DNA of 64,000 nt from Alistipes dispar (GTDB lineage: Bacteria > Bacteroidota > Bacteroidia > Bacteroidales > Rikenellaceae). Both the position numbers and the translations under genes were made by a program. Within the stretch, counting starts at the first letter, position 1. The number at the start of each line of letters is the position of its first letter. The stretch is taken from positions 1,972,001-2,036,000 of the forward strand of contig NZ_AP019736.1 in assembly GCF_006542685.1 (NCBI RefSeq). The letters are read 5' to 3'. The notes under the pieces are model-generated. The model saw nothing but the letters and a program-made list of their open reading frames with translations. It searched no databases and was not told the origin of the DNA. Below, piece after piece: positions 15,247 through 24,158 of the stretch.

Positions 15247-15254
15247 TATCTTCG
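15247..15254 (+). promoter_or_regulatory. Possible -7 element of the small secreted protein gene
   Basis: TATCTTCG has one mismatch to TAnnTTTG and lies 24 bases before the ATG at 15279, downstream of a T8 run. Confidence 0.4.
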
Positions 15255-15278
15255 CGGCGCGGAATCGTCATTCGCAGG

Positions 15279-15641
15279 ATGTTGCTCAGAATTCAATATG
15301 CGCTGTTCGTGCTGCTCTTCGTGCTGTTGAGCGCCGTCGTGCCCGCCTCCGATGGGATGCGGGTGCGGGACGAGGCATGCGCCACGCTGTGCGAACAGCA
15401 CGTGGTTCCCGTTCCGGCGCCCACCCGCTTCTGCTTCGCCACGGTCTGCTCCCTTCCGGACATGGCCGGGCTGCCCGATGCGGCCGGCGGATCGAAGTCT
15501 CCTGTGCGGATTCCCGCCGACGTCCGTCCGTCGGCCTGTGTGGCCGCCGCTTTCGGAACCCCGGTCGCCCTGCACGGCCCGGAGGTCCGTTTCCGCACGG
15601 TGGATTACTACGTCTTCTCGCTGGGGCATATTCTGATATAG
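15279..15641 (+). CDS. Small predicted secreted protein, unknown function
   Basis: A 120-residue product that begins MLLRIQYALFVLLFVLLSAV, a plausible signal peptide or membrane anchor cleaved after PAS near residue 24. The rest contains four cysteines (in EACATLCEQ and RFCFATVCS), so disulfides are possible, and ends in VDYYVFSLGHILI. I recognise no family. It sits 113 bases upstream of nuoA on the same strand, but nothing links it to complex I. The start is chosen from the signal peptide and the promoter-like element. It could be a lineage-specific gene or a spurious frame in GC-rich DNA. Confidence 0.45.
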   Translation: MLLRIQYALFVLLFVLLSAVVPASDGMRVRDEACATLCEQHVVPVPAPTRFCFATVCSLPDMAGLPDAAGGSKSPVRIPADVRPSACVAAAFGTPVALHGPEVRFRTVDYYVFSLGHILI

Positions 15642-15739
15642 CCCCGCCGACTGCGGCCCGTCCGGCGGGCCTGCCGGCTCCCGCGCACGGGAGCACCGCG
15701 GACCTCTTCCGGGGTCCGTCCGTACTACGGATAATTCTG

Positions 15740-15747
15740 TAAATTGG
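15740..15747 (+). promoter_or_regulatory. Candidate -7 element of the nuo operon
   Basis: TAAATTGG differs from TAnnTTTG at one base and lies 7 bases before the nuoA ATG. It shares the TTGG ending with the candidate at 12839-12846. No better element is visible in the 113 bases upstream of nuoA. Confidence 0.35.
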
Positions 15748-15754
15748 ATTCGAT

Positions 15755-16105
15755 ATGTACTTCACGTTGTTGGTGGTCGTCATTCTTACGGCCATAGCGT
15801 TGGTGGCGGTGGCGCTGGGTATCGCCCGCGGCATCTCCCCCCGCTCGTACAACTCGCAGAAGGGCGAGGCGTACGAATGCGGCATCCCCACGCGCGGAAA
15901 GTCGTGGATGCAGTTCAAGGTGGGCTACTACCTGTTCGCCATCCTGTTCCTGATGTTCGACGTCGAGACGGTGTTCCTCTTCTCGTGGGCCGTGGTCGTG
16001 CAGGAGCTGGGCATGTACGGACTGGTGAGCATCCTCTTCTTCCTGTTGATACTGGTTTTGGGCCTGGCGTACGCCTGGCGGAAAGGAGCGTTGGAATGGA
16101 AATAA
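15755..16105 (+). CDS. nuoA: NADH-quinone oxidoreductase subunit A
   Basis: The 116-residue membrane protein has three hydrophobic helices and the NuoA signature KGEAYECGIPTRGKS (about residues 36-50), then FAILFLMFDVETVFLFSWA (about 62-80) with the conserved Asp/Glu pair. It is part of the junction between the peripheral and membrane arms of complex I, near the quinone site. It is first in a tightly packed operon of ten nuo genes. Its last ten bases overlap the start of nuoB. Confidence 0.95.
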   Translation: MYFTLLVVVILTAIALVAVALGIARGISPRSYNSQKGEAYECGIPTRGKSWMQFKVGYYLFAILFLMFDVETVFLFSWAVVVQELGMYGLVSILFFLLILVLGLAYAWRKGALEWK

Positions 16106-16749
16106 AGATGCCGGAAATCAAGTCGATGAAATACGAGGATTTCAACGACAACGAATACCTCGAGAAGATGGCGCGCGAGCTGCGTGAGAACGGCACGAAC
16201 GTCGTCGTGGGGTGTCTGGACAACCTGATCGAGTGGGGGCGGAGCAACAGCCTCTGGCCGCTGACGTTCGCCACGAGCTGCTGCGGCATCGAGTTCATGG
16301 CCGTGGGCGCCGCGCGCTACGATTTCGCCCGGTTCGGGTTCGAAGTGGCCCGCGCCTCCCCGCGTCAGGCCGACTTCATCATGGTCGCCGGGACGATCAC
16401 CCACAAGATGGCCCCGGTGCTCCGGCGGCTCTACGACCAGATGGCCGACCCGAAGTACGTGATCGCCGTGGGCGGCTGCGCCATCAGCGGCGGGCCGTTC
16501 AAGAAGTCGTATCACGTGGTGCAGGGCGTCGGCGAGATACTGCCCGTGGACGTCTATATTCCGGGTTGTCCGCCGCGTCCCGAGGCGATGCTCTACGGAT
16601 TGATGCAGCTCCAGCGCAAGGTGCGCCTGCAACGCTTCTTCGGCGGCGTGAACCGCCAGATCAGCGAGAAGGAGTACGAGGAGCTGCTCCGGCGCGACCT
16701 CACGGCCGAAAAGAACGAGTTGAACGTGGAAGAAGGAGGAAAACGATGA
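16096..16749 (+). CDS. nuoB: NADH-quinone oxidoreductase subunit B
   Basis: The 217-residue protein carries the N2 [4Fe-4S] ligands: the adjacent cysteine pair in ATSCCGIEF (about residues 56-64), one in GGCAISGG (about 127) and one in PGCPPRPEA (about 157). N2 passes electrons to quinone. I chose the ATG at 16096, which has AAAGGAG eight bases upstream (one of the few good ribosome sites here) and overlaps nuoA by 10 bases. An ATG at 16108 is an alternative. The stop overlaps the nuoCD start as ATGA. The C-terminal tail is charged. Confidence 0.95.
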   Translation: MEIKMPEIKSMKYEDFNDNEYLEKMARELRENGTNVVVGCLDNLIEWGRSNSLWPLTFATSCCGIEFMAVGAARYDFARFGFEVARASPRQADFIMVAGTITHKMAPVLRRLYDQMADPKYVIAVGGCAISGGPFKKSYHVVQGVGEILPVDVYIPGCPPRPEAMLYGLMQLQRKVRLQRFFGGVNRQISEKEYEELLRRDLTAEKNELNVEEGGKR

Positions 16750-18365
16750 ATACGACCCTGAAAGAGAAGATTACGGCCTGGGAGCCCGCGGCCGTATGGA
16801 GCGAGGCGGGCGACGGCCTGTTCACCGTCCCGGCGGATCGGCTGCACGCCCTCGCGGCCCGGCTGAAGGAGGAGGGGTTCGACTTCCTGCGCAGCCTGAC
16901 GGGCATGGACTGGGGCGAGGAGGGCCTCGGGACGGTTTACCACCTCGAAGCCACGCGCACGGGCGCGAACGTCGTGCTGCGGACGCTGACGGCGGACAGG
17001 GAGAACCCCGCGCTGCCGACGGTCTGCGATCTGTGGAAGGCCGCGGAGTTCAACGAGCGCGAGGCGTTCGACTACTTCGGCATCCGTTTCGTGAATCACC
17101 CCGACATGCGCCGTCTCTACCTGCGCGACGACTGGGTGGGCCACCCGCTGCGCAAGGACTACGACCCGGCGCTCAACCCGCTGCGGATGAGTAACGAGGT
17201 GGCCGAGGATACGGCCGAAAGTTTCGAGCTGACGCACGACGGAAGTTTCATCCGCCACCGCAAGCCGATTTTCGAGGAGGACGAGTACGTGATAAATATC
17301 GGTCCCCAGCACCCGGCGACGCACGGCGTGCTGCGTTTCCGCGTCGCGCTCGAAGGCGAGATCATCCGCAAGCTCGACGTGCACTGCGGCTACATCCACC
17401 GCGGTATCGAGAAGATGTGCGAGAGCCTGACCTATCCCCAGACGCTCGCCCTCACGGACCGGCTCGACTACCTCGGGGCCTCGCAGAACCGCCATGCGCT
17501 CTGCATGTGCATCGAGCGGGCGATGGGCGTCGAGGTGCCGGAGCGCGTGCAGTATATCCGGACGATCATGGACGAGTTGCAGCGCATCGACTCGCACCTG
17601 CTCTTCTTCTCGTGCCTCTGCATGGACATGGGCGCCCTGACGGCCTTTTTCTACGGATTCCGCGACCGCGAGAAGGTGCTCGACATCCTGGAGCAGACCA
17701 CGGGCGGCCGCCTGATTCAGACCTACAACACCATCGGCGGCGTGCAGGCCGACATCCATCCCGACTTCGTGCGCAAGGTCAAGGAGCTGATCGCCTACCT
17801 GCGGCCCACGCTGCGCGAGTACCACGAGGTCTTCACGGGCAACGTCATCGCCCGGCAGCGGCTGGAGGGTACGGGCGTGCTCTCGCGCGAGGACGCCGTG
17901 TCGTTCGGCGCGACGGGCGGCACGGGCCGCGCCTCGGGCTGGGCCTGCGACGTGCGCAAGCGCCATCCCTATGCCATGTACGGCAAGGTGGACTTCGAGG
18001 AGGTGCTCTTCACGGAGGGCGACTGCTTCGCCCGCTACATGGTCCGCATGCGGGAGATCGAGCAGAGCATGCGCATCATCGAGCAGCTCATCGACAACAT
18101 TCCCCAGGGGGAGTTCCGGCTGAAGATGAAGCCCGTGATCCGCATTCCCGAGGGCAGCTACTACACGGCCGTCGAGGGGAGCCGCGGCGAATTCGGCGTC
18201 TTCATCGAGAGCCGCGGCGACAAGTCTCCCTACCGCATGAAGTTCCGTTCGACGGGGCTGCCGCTCGTGTCGTGCATGGAGACCGTCGCGCGGGGAGCGA
18301 AGATCGCCGACCTGATCGCCATAGGCGGTACGGTCGATTACGTCGTTCCGGACATTGACCGTTAA
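16746..18365 (+). CDS. nuoCD: Fused NADH-quinone oxidoreductase subunits C and D
   Basis: The 539-residue protein joins NuoC (about residues 1-150, with EREAFDYFGIRFVNHPDMRRLYL) and NuoD (about 180-539, starting YVINIGPQHPATHGVLRF). NuoD includes GYIHRGIEKM and ends in the usual VDYVVPDIDR. The two are separate genes in many bacteria; the fusion is normal in Enterobacteria and Bacteroidetes, so it is not an assembly artefact. NuoD forms the quinone-binding pocket together with NuoB. The start overlaps the nuoB stop by four bases. Confidence 0.95.
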   Translation: MNTTLKEKITAWEPAAVWSEAGDGLFTVPADRLHALAARLKEEGFDFLRSLTGMDWGEEGLGTVYHLEATRTGANVVLRTLTADRENPALPTVCDLWKAAEFNEREAFDYFGIRFVNHPDMRRLYLRDDWVGHPLRKDYDPALNPLRMSNEVAEDTAESFELTHDGSFIRHRKPIFEEDEYVINIGPQHPATHGVLRFRVALEGEIIRKLDVHCGYIHRGIEKMCESLTYPQTLALTDRLDYLGASQNRHALCMCIERAMGVEVPERVQYIRTIMDELQRIDSHLLFFSCLCMDMGALTAFFYGFRDREKVLDILEQTTGGRLIQTYNTIGGVQADIHPDFVRKVKELIAYLRPTLREYHEVFTGNVIARQRLEGTGVLSREDAVSFGATGGTGRASGWACDVRKRHPYAMYGKVDFEEVLFTEGDCFARYMVRMREIEQSMRIIEQLIDNIPQGEFRLKMKPVIRIPEGSYYTAVEGSRGEFGVFIESRGDKSPYRMKFRSTGLPLVSCMETVARGAKIADLIAIGGTVDYVVPDIDR

Positions 18366-18383
18366 ACGCAAAAATCCGAAAGT

Positions 18384-19460
18384 ATGTTTGATTTCAGCGT
18401 AATAACAAGTTGGATCCACGGGCTGCTGACCTCGTTCCTGCCCCTCGGGGTGGCGACGTTCGTCGAGTGCGTGGCCATCGGCGGGTGCCTGCTGCTGATG
18501 TACACCGTGATCGCCATTCTGATGATCTTCATGGAACGCAAGGTCTGCGCGGCGTTCCAGTGCCGGCTGGGCCCCGTGCGCGTCGGCCCGTGGGGCACGT
18601 TGCAGGTGATCGGCGACGTCTTCAAGATGCTCACCAAGGAGATCATCACCATCCGCCATGCGGACCGGTTCCTCTACAACCTCGCGCCCTATATCGTCAT
18701 CCTGGCTTCGCTGCTGGCCTTCGCCTGCCTGCCGGTGAACAGGGGGCTGGAGGTGCTCGACTTCAACGTGGGCGTCTTCTTCATGATGGCCGCCTCGTCG
18801 ATCGGCGTGGTGGGCATCCTGCTGGCCGGATGGAGTTCGAACAACAAGTATTCGCTCATCGGCGCCATGCGGAGCGGCGCGCAGATGATCTCCTACGAGC
18901 TGTCGATCAGTCTCTCGATCCTCACGATCGTGGTGCTGACCGACACGATGCAGTTCTCGGAGATCGTCGAGCGGCAGGCCGACGGCTGGTTCCTGTTCAA
19001 GGGCCACCTTCCGGCCTTCGTGGCCTTCGTGATCTACCTGATCGCCGGCAACGCCGAGGTGAACCGCGGTCCGTTCGACCTCCCGGAGGCCGAGTCGGAG
19101 CTCACGGCGGGTTACCATACCGAATATTCGGGCATGCACTTCGGTCTGTTCTACGTGGCCGAGTTCGTCAATCTGTTCATCATCTCGGGCGTGGCGGCGA
19201 CGATCTTCCTCGGCGGCTGGATGCCGCTGCACATTCCGGGCTGGGAGGGCTTCAACGCCGTGATGGACTGCATTCCGGGATTCCTCTGGTTCTTCGGCAA
19301 GGCCTTCTTCGTGGTCTGGCTGCTCATGTGGATCAAGTGGACCTTCCCGCGCCTGCGGATCGACCAGATCCTGACGCTCGAGTGGAAATACCTCGTGCCG
19401 ATCGGTCTGGTGAACCTGCTGCTCATGGTCGTAGTCGTCGTATTCAAACTGCATTTCTAA
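18384..19460 (+). CDS. nuoH: NADH-quinone oxidoreductase subunit H
   Basis: The 358-residue membrane protein has about eight helices. It contains MERKVCAAFQCRLGPVRVGPWG (region about residues 49-70) and the conserved AGNAEVNRGPFDLPEAESEL (about 217-236), the signature of NuoH/ND1. This subunit forms the entrance of the quinone chamber and couples it to proton translocation. It starts 18 bases after nuoCD. Confidence 0.95.
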   Translation: MFDFSVITSWIHGLLTSFLPLGVATFVECVAIGGCLLLMYTVIAILMIFMERKVCAAFQCRLGPVRVGPWGTLQVIGDVFKMLTKEIITIRHADRFLYNLAPYIVILASLLAFACLPVNRGLEVLDFNVGVFFMMAASSIGVVGILLAGWSSNNKYSLIGAMRSGAQMISYELSISLSILTIVVLTDTMQFSEIVERQADGWFLFKGHLPAFVAFVIYLIAGNAEVNRGPFDLPEAESELTAGYHTEYSGMHFGLFYVAEFVNLFIISGVAATIFLGGWMPLHIPGWEGFNAVMDCIPGFLWFFGKAFFVVWLLMWIKWTFPRLRIDQILTLEWKYLVPIGLVNLLLMVVVVVFKLHF

Positions 19461-19462
19461 CT

Positions 19463-19903
19463 ATGTCGAATTATATCAAAGGACTTTTTCACGGGCTGGG
19501 GACGCTGCTCACGGGCATGAAGGTGACCGGGCGGGAGTTCTTCACGCCCAAGGTGACGGAACAGTACCCCGAGAACCGGGCGACGCTGAAGATGTACGAC
19601 CGCTTCTGCGGCGAACTCTCGATGCCGCACGACGCCGAGGGGAAGAACCGCTGCATCGCCTGCGGGCTCTGCCAGACGGCATGCCCCAACGGCACGATCC
19701 GCCTGACGACCGAAAACGTCGTAGATTCCGAGACGGGGCGTCCGAAGCGGCGGCTGGTGCGTTACGAGTACGACCTGGGGTCGTGCATGTTCTGCCATCT
19801 GTGCGTGAACGCCTGCCCGCACGACGCCATCCGCTTCTCGACCGGATTCGAACACGCGGTCTATACGCGCGAAAAGCTGGTCAAGGTCCTCAATAAACAG
19901 TAA
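19463..19903 (+). CDS. nuoI: NADH-quinone oxidoreductase subunit I (two [4Fe-4S])
   Basis: The 146-residue ferredoxin-like protein has two CxxCxxCxxxCP motifs, CIACGLCQTACP (about residues 58-69) and CMFCHLCVNACP (about 103-114). These bind clusters N6a and N6b, which carry electrons towards N2. In this organism it is the outermost iron-sulfur subunit encoded in the operon, because nuoE, nuoF and nuoG are absent. It is therefore the likely docking point for the unknown electron donor. The ATG lies two bases after the nuoH stop. Confidence 0.95.
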   Translation: MSNYIKGLFHGLGTLLTGMKVTGREFFTPKVTEQYPENRATLKMYDRFCGELSMPHDAEGKNRCIACGLCQTACPNGTIRLTTENVVDSETGRPKRRLVRYEYDLGSCMFCHLCVNACPHDAIRFSTGFEHAVYTREKLVKVLNKQ

Positions 19904-19906
19904 GTC

Positions 19907-20416
19907 ATGGAGATAACACTCGAAACGATCGTCTTCGCCGCGCTGGCGCTCTTTACGACGGTGAGCGCCGTGCTGGCCGTCACGACGCGGCGTATCCTGC
20001 GTGCGGCGACCTACCTGCTGTTCGTGCTCTTCGGCACGGCGGGCATCTATTTCCAGCTCAACTACTCGTTCCTCGGAGCCGTGCAGTTGCTCATCTACGC
20101 GGGCGGCATCACGGTGCTCTACGTCTTCTCGATCCTGCTCACGTCGAGCGAGGGCGACAAGGCCGAACGCCTGAAGGGCTACAAGCTCTTCGCCGGACTG
20201 GCGGCGACGCTGGCCGGGCTGGGCGTCTGCCTCTATGTCACGCTCCGGCACGACTTCCCGCCGTCGCACTTCGAACACGGCGAGCTGGCCGTGCGGACGA
20301 TCGGCCACGCGCTGATGGGCGGCGAAAAGTACGGCTACGTCCTGCCGTTCGAGGTGATCAGCATCCTGCTGCTGGCCTGCATCGTCGGCGGCATCCTGAT
20401 CGCGCGCAAACGTTAA
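19907..20416 (+). CDS. nuoJ: NADH-quinone oxidoreductase subunit J
   Basis: The 169-residue membrane protein has five helices and the NuoJ/ND6 segment QLLIYAGGITVLYVFSILL (about residues 61-79), which contains the pi-bulge helix of the membrane arm. Gene order and size are as expected. It begins three bases after the nuoI stop. Confidence 0.94.
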   Translation: MEITLETIVFAALALFTTVSAVLAVTTRRILRAATYLLFVLFGTAGIYFQLNYSFLGAVQLLIYAGGITVLYVFSILLTSSEGDKAERLKGYKLFAGLAATLAGLGVCLYVTLRHDFPPSHFEHGELAVRTIGHALMGGEKYGYVLPFEVISILLLACIVGGILIARKR

Positions 20417-20431
20417 AAAACAGAGAGCCTT

Positions 20432-20740
20432 ATGATACACATGGAGTACTACCTCGTCGTTTCCACGATCATGATGTTCGTGGGAATCTACGGCTTCGTC
20501 ACGCGCCGCAACCTGCTGGCGATGCTCATATCGGTCGAGCTGATTCTCAACTCGGTGGATATAAACTTCGTCGTCTTCAACCGCTTCCTCTTTCCCGGCC
20601 AGCTCGAGGGCTTCTTCTTCGCGCTGTTCGCCATCGGGGTCAGCGCGGCCGAGACGGCCGTGGCCATCGCCATCATCATCAACATCTACCGCAATATCCG
20701 CAACATTCAGGTCCGGAACCTGCGCGAGATGAAGTGGTAA
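20432..20740 (+). CDS. nuoK: NADH-quinone oxidoreductase subunit K
   Basis: The 102-residue protein has three transmembrane helices with the typical NLLAMLISVELILNSVDINF and AAETAVAIAIIINIYRN stretches; both membrane glutamates of NuoK are present (VELI, AAET). It is part of the proton-translocation path. It lies 15 bases after nuoJ. Confidence 0.95.
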   Translation: MIHMEYYLVVSTIMMFVGIYGFVTRRNLLAMLISVELILNSVDINFVVFNRFLFPGQLEGFFFALFAIGVSAAETAVAIAIIINIYRNIRNIQVRNLREMKW

Positions 20741-20758
20741 CGTAAAACAGACGCTTTT

Positions 20759-22654
20759 ATGGAATATACGATTCTCCTGCTCGTCCTGCCGTTCGTGAGC
20801 TTCCTCGTGCTGGGCATCGCCGGCATGAAGCTCCGTCCCGCGGTGGCGGGAGCCGTCGGTACGGCCGTCCTGGCCGTCGTGACGGCGGTGAGCTACTTCG
20901 CGGCCTGGGAATACTTCTTCGGCATCGGCCGCGACGCTGCGGGGCTCTATCCGACCCTCGTGCCGTGGAATACGGTCTGGCTGCCGATTTCCGATGCGCT
21001 GCATATCGACCTGGGCATTCTGCTCGACCCGATTTCGGTGATGATGCTCGTCGTCATCTCGACCGTCTCGCTCATGGTCCACATCTACTCGCTGGGCTAC
21101 ATGAAGGGCGAACGGGGCTTCCAGCGCTACTACGCCTTCCTGTCGCTCTTCACGATGAGCATGACGGGACTGGTCGTGGCGACCAACATTTTCCAGATGT
21201 ACCTCTTCTGGGAGCTGGTGGGTGTCAGCTCCTACCTGCTCATCGGCTTCTATTACACGAAGCGGGAGGCGGTGGCCGCCTCGAAGAAGGCCTTCATCGT
21301 CACGCGCTTCGCCGATCTGGGCTTCCTCATCGGCATCCTCTTCTACGGCTACTACGCCGGGACGTTCTCCTTCACGCCCGATGCGAAGCTGCTCGCCGCC
21401 GCCGGAGGGATGATCCCGCTGGCGCTGGGACTGATGTTCGTCGGCGGCGCGGGCAAGAGCGCCATGTTCCCGCTGCATATCTGGCTGCCCGACGCGATGG
21501 AGGGTCCCACGCCCGTGTCGGCGCTGATCCACGCCGCGACGATGGTCGTGGCGGGCGTCTATCTCGTGGCGCGCATGTTCCCGCTCTTCGTCGGCTATGC
21601 GCCCGAGGTGCTGCACTGGACGGCCTACGTCGGGGCCTTCACGGCGCTTTACGCCGCCGCGGTGGCCTGCGTGCAGAGCGATATCAAGCGTGTGCTGGCG
21701 TTCAGCACCATTTCGCAGATCGGCTTCATGATCGTCTCGCTCGGGGTTTCGACCTCGGCCGATCCCCATGCGGGAGGGTTGGGCTACATGGCCTCGATGT
21801 TCCACCTCTTCACGCACGCCATGTTCAAGGCGCTGCTCTTCCTCGGGGCGGGCTGCATCATCCACGCCGTGCACTCGAACGAGATGTCGGCCATGGGCGG
21901 ACTGCGGCGCCACATGCCCGTGACCCACGCGACGTTCCTCGTGGCCTGTCTGGCCATCGCGGGCATCTGGCCGCTGAGCGGCTTCTTCTCCAAGGACGAG
22001 ATCCTCTCGGCCGCCTTCGCCTTCAGCCCCGTGATGGGATGGACGATGACCTTCATCGCGGGCCTCACGGCGTTCTACATGTTCCGGCTCTACTACAATA
22101 TCTTCTGGGGCCGCGAAAACCGCACGACGCACGACGGACATGCGCCGCACGAGGCGCCCGCGACGATGACCCTGCCGCTGGTGTTCCTCGCGCTGGTGAC
22201 CCTGGGGGCGGGATGGATTCCCTTCGGGGAGTTCGTTTCGAGCGACGGGGCGGCCTACGCGATCCGTCTCGACTGGTCGGTGGCCGGCGTGAGCCTCTGC
22301 GTCGCCGCGGCGGGCATCGCGCTCGCCACGTGGATGTACGCCCGTCCCGCGCAGCCCGTGGCCGACCGGCTGGCCGCGCGTTTCGGCGCCCTGCACCGTG
22401 CGGCCTACCATAGGTTCTATATCGACGAGGTGTACCAGTTCGTCACGCACCGCGTGATCTTCGCCTGCATTTCGACGCCGATCGCCTGGTTCGACCGTCA
22501 TGTCGTGGACGGCTTCATGAACCTGCTGGCCACGGCCACGAACGGTGCGGCCCGTGCCGTCCGCGAGATGCAGAGCGGCAGCGTGCAGCGCTACTGCATC
22601 TGGATGCTGGGCGGTGCGCTGGGGCTCGTGATCCTTGTTTTCATCATCTGTTAA
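20759..22654 (+). CDS. nuoL: NADH-quinone oxidoreductase subunit L
   Basis: The 631-residue antiporter-like subunit has about 16 helices. The proton_antipo core includes FWELVGVSSYLLIGFYYTKREAV (Glu near residue 151), KSAMFPLHIWLPDAMEGPTPVSALIHAATMV (region about 234-264) and the KALLFLGAGCIIH segment. The C-terminus ends in a long amphipathic and transmembrane helix, as in other NuoL. It pumps protons at the far end of the membrane arm. Confidence 0.95.
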   Translation: MEYTILLLVLPFVSFLVLGIAGMKLRPAVAGAVGTAVLAVVTAVSYFAAWEYFFGIGRDAAGLYPTLVPWNTVWLPISDALHIDLGILLDPISVMMLVVISTVSLMVHIYSLGYMKGERGFQRYYAFLSLFTMSMTGLVVATNIFQMYLFWELVGVSSYLLIGFYYTKREAVAASKKAFIVTRFADLGFLIGILFYGYYAGTFSFTPDAKLLAAAGGMIPLALGLMFVGGAGKSAMFPLHIWLPDAMEGPTPVSALIHAATMVVAGVYLVARMFPLFVGYAPEVLHWTAYVGAFTALYAAAVACVQSDIKRVLAFSTISQIGFMIVSLGVSTSADPHAGGLGYMASMFHLFTHAMFKALLFLGAGCIIHAVHSNEMSAMGGLRRHMPVTHATFLVACLAIAGIWPLSGFFSKDEILSAAFAFSPVMGWTMTFIAGLTAFYMFRLYYNIFWGRENRTTHDGHAPHEAPATMTLPLVFLALVTLGAGWIPFGEFVSSDGAAYAIRLDWSVAGVSLCVAAAGIALATWMYARPAQPVADRLAARFGALHRAAYHRFYIDEVYQFVTHRVIFACISTPIAWFDRHVVDGFMNLLATATNGAARAVREMQSGSVQRYCIWMLGGALGLVILVFIIC

Positions 22655-22666
22655 TCCGACGCTGTT

Positions 22667-24151
22667 ATGAATATGTTATCCCTGTTCCCCCTCATCCCGC
22701 TTCTGATGATGCTGGGGCTTTGGATTTCGAAATCGACGCGGCAGATCCGCGCCGTGATGGTCGCGGGATCGTCGCTGCTGCTGGTGCTGGCCGTCGTGCT
22801 GGTCTTCCGCTTCCTGGGACTGCGCGAGGCGGGCGAGACGGCGGCGATGCTCCTGACGGACAGCCACGTGTGGTATGCGCCGCTGAACATTCACTACGCC
22901 GTGGGCGTGGACGGCATTTCGGTGGCGATGCTGCTCCTGTCGGCCGTCATCGTCTTCACCGGGACGTTCGCCTCGTGGCGGATGGACCGCGACGTCAAGG
23001 AGTATTTCCTGTGGTTCTGCCTGCTGAGCGTCGGCGTCTTCGGGTTCTTCGTCTCGGTGGACCTCTTCACGATGTTCCTCTTCTACGAGGTGGCGCTCAT
23101 CCCGATGTACCTGCTGATCGGTGTCTGGGGCAGCGGCCGCAAGGAGTATTCGGCCATGAAGCTGACGCTGATGCTCATGGGCGGCTCGGCCTTCCTGCTG
23201 ATCGGCATACTGGGCATCTATTTCGGTTCGGGCGCCCAGACGATGAACGTCGTGGAGATCGCCCGGCTGCACAACATACCCCTCTCCGAACAGCTCGTCT
23301 GGTTTCCGCTCGTCTTCGTGGGCTTCGGCGTGCTGGGGGCCCTGTTCCCCTTCCACACCTGGAGCCCCGACGGCCACGCCTCGGCCCCGACGGCCGTGTC
23401 GATGCTCCACGCCGGGGTGCTGATGAAGCTCGGCGGATACGGCTGTTTCCGCGTGGCGATGTACCTGTTGCCCGAGGCGGCGCACGAGCTGAGCTGGATA
23501 TTCATCGTCCTGACGACGATTTCGGTGGTTTACGGCGCCCTTTCGGCCTGCGTGCAGACCGACCTCAAGTATATCAACGCCTACTCTTCGGTGTCGCACT
23601 GCGGACTGGTGCTCTTCGCCATCCTGATGATGAACGAGACGGCCGCCACGGGGGCCGTGCTACAGATGCTGAGCCACGGTCTGATGACGGCGCTTTTCTT
23701 CGCGCTGATCGGCATGATCTACGGAAGGACGCATACGCGCGACATCCGCCAGTTGGGCGGTCTGATGAAGATCATGCCCTTTCTGGCGGTGGGCTATGTG
23801 ATCGCCGGCCTGGCGAACCTCGGCCTTCCGGGGCTGAGCGGCTTCGTGGCCGAGATGACGATCTTCAACGGCGCGTTCATGCATGCCGATACGTTCCACC
23901 GCGTGGCGACGATCGTCGCCTGCACGTCGATCGTCATCACGGCGGTTTACATCCTGCGCGTGGTGGGCAGGATCCTCTACGGGACGTGCGACAATCCCGA
24001 ACACCTCGCGCTGACCGACGCCACGTGGGACGAGCGCTTCGCGGTCGTCTGCCTCATCGTGGCCGTGGCCGGCATGGGACTGGCTCCGCTCTGGGTGAGC
24101 GATCTGGTCCGGGGCGGCGTCGGGACGGTTATCACTCACCTAATGAATTGA
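22667..24151 (+). CDS. nuoM: NADH-quinone oxidoreductase subunit M
   Basis: The 494-residue antiporter-like subunit contains LFYEVALIPMYLLIGVWG (conserved Glu near residue 144), FPFHTWSPDGHASAPTAVSMLHAGVLMKLGGYG (region about 226-258) and the SHGLMTALFFALIGMIY segment. It is one of the three proton-pumping subunits, with 14 predicted helices. It lies 12 bases after nuoL. Confidence 0.95.
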   Translation: MNMLSLFPLIPLLMMLGLWISKSTRQIRAVMVAGSSLLLVLAVVLVFRFLGLREAGETAAMLLTDSHVWYAPLNIHYAVGVDGISVAMLLLSAVIVFTGTFASWRMDRDVKEYFLWFCLLSVGVFGFFVSVDLFTMFLFYEVALIPMYLLIGVWGSGRKEYSAMKLTLMLMGGSAFLLIGILGIYFGSGAQTMNVVEIARLHNIPLSEQLVWFPLVFVGFGVLGALFPFHTWSPDGHASAPTAVSMLHAGVLMKLGGYGCFRVAMYLLPEAAHELSWIFIVLTTISVVYGALSACVQTDLKYINAYSSVSHCGLVLFAILMMNETAATGAVLQMLSHGLMTALFFALIGMIYGRTHTRDIRQLGGLMKIMPFLAVGYVIAGLANLGLPGLSGFVAEMTIFNGAFMHADTFHRVATIVACTSIVITAVYILRVVGRILYGTCDNPEHLALTDATWDERFAVVCLIVAVAGMGLAPLWVSDLVRGGVGTVITHLMN

Positions 24152-24158
24152 GCGAAGT

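Noticed and set aside
16746..18365. nuoC and nuoD joined by a sequencing error
   Set aside because: The linker keeps a normal codon pattern, and the fusion is standard in this phylum.
19457..22501. Thousand-codon minus-strand frame opposite nuoI to nuoL
   Set aside because: It is antisense to four clearly identified genes and has the biased composition of a shadow frame.
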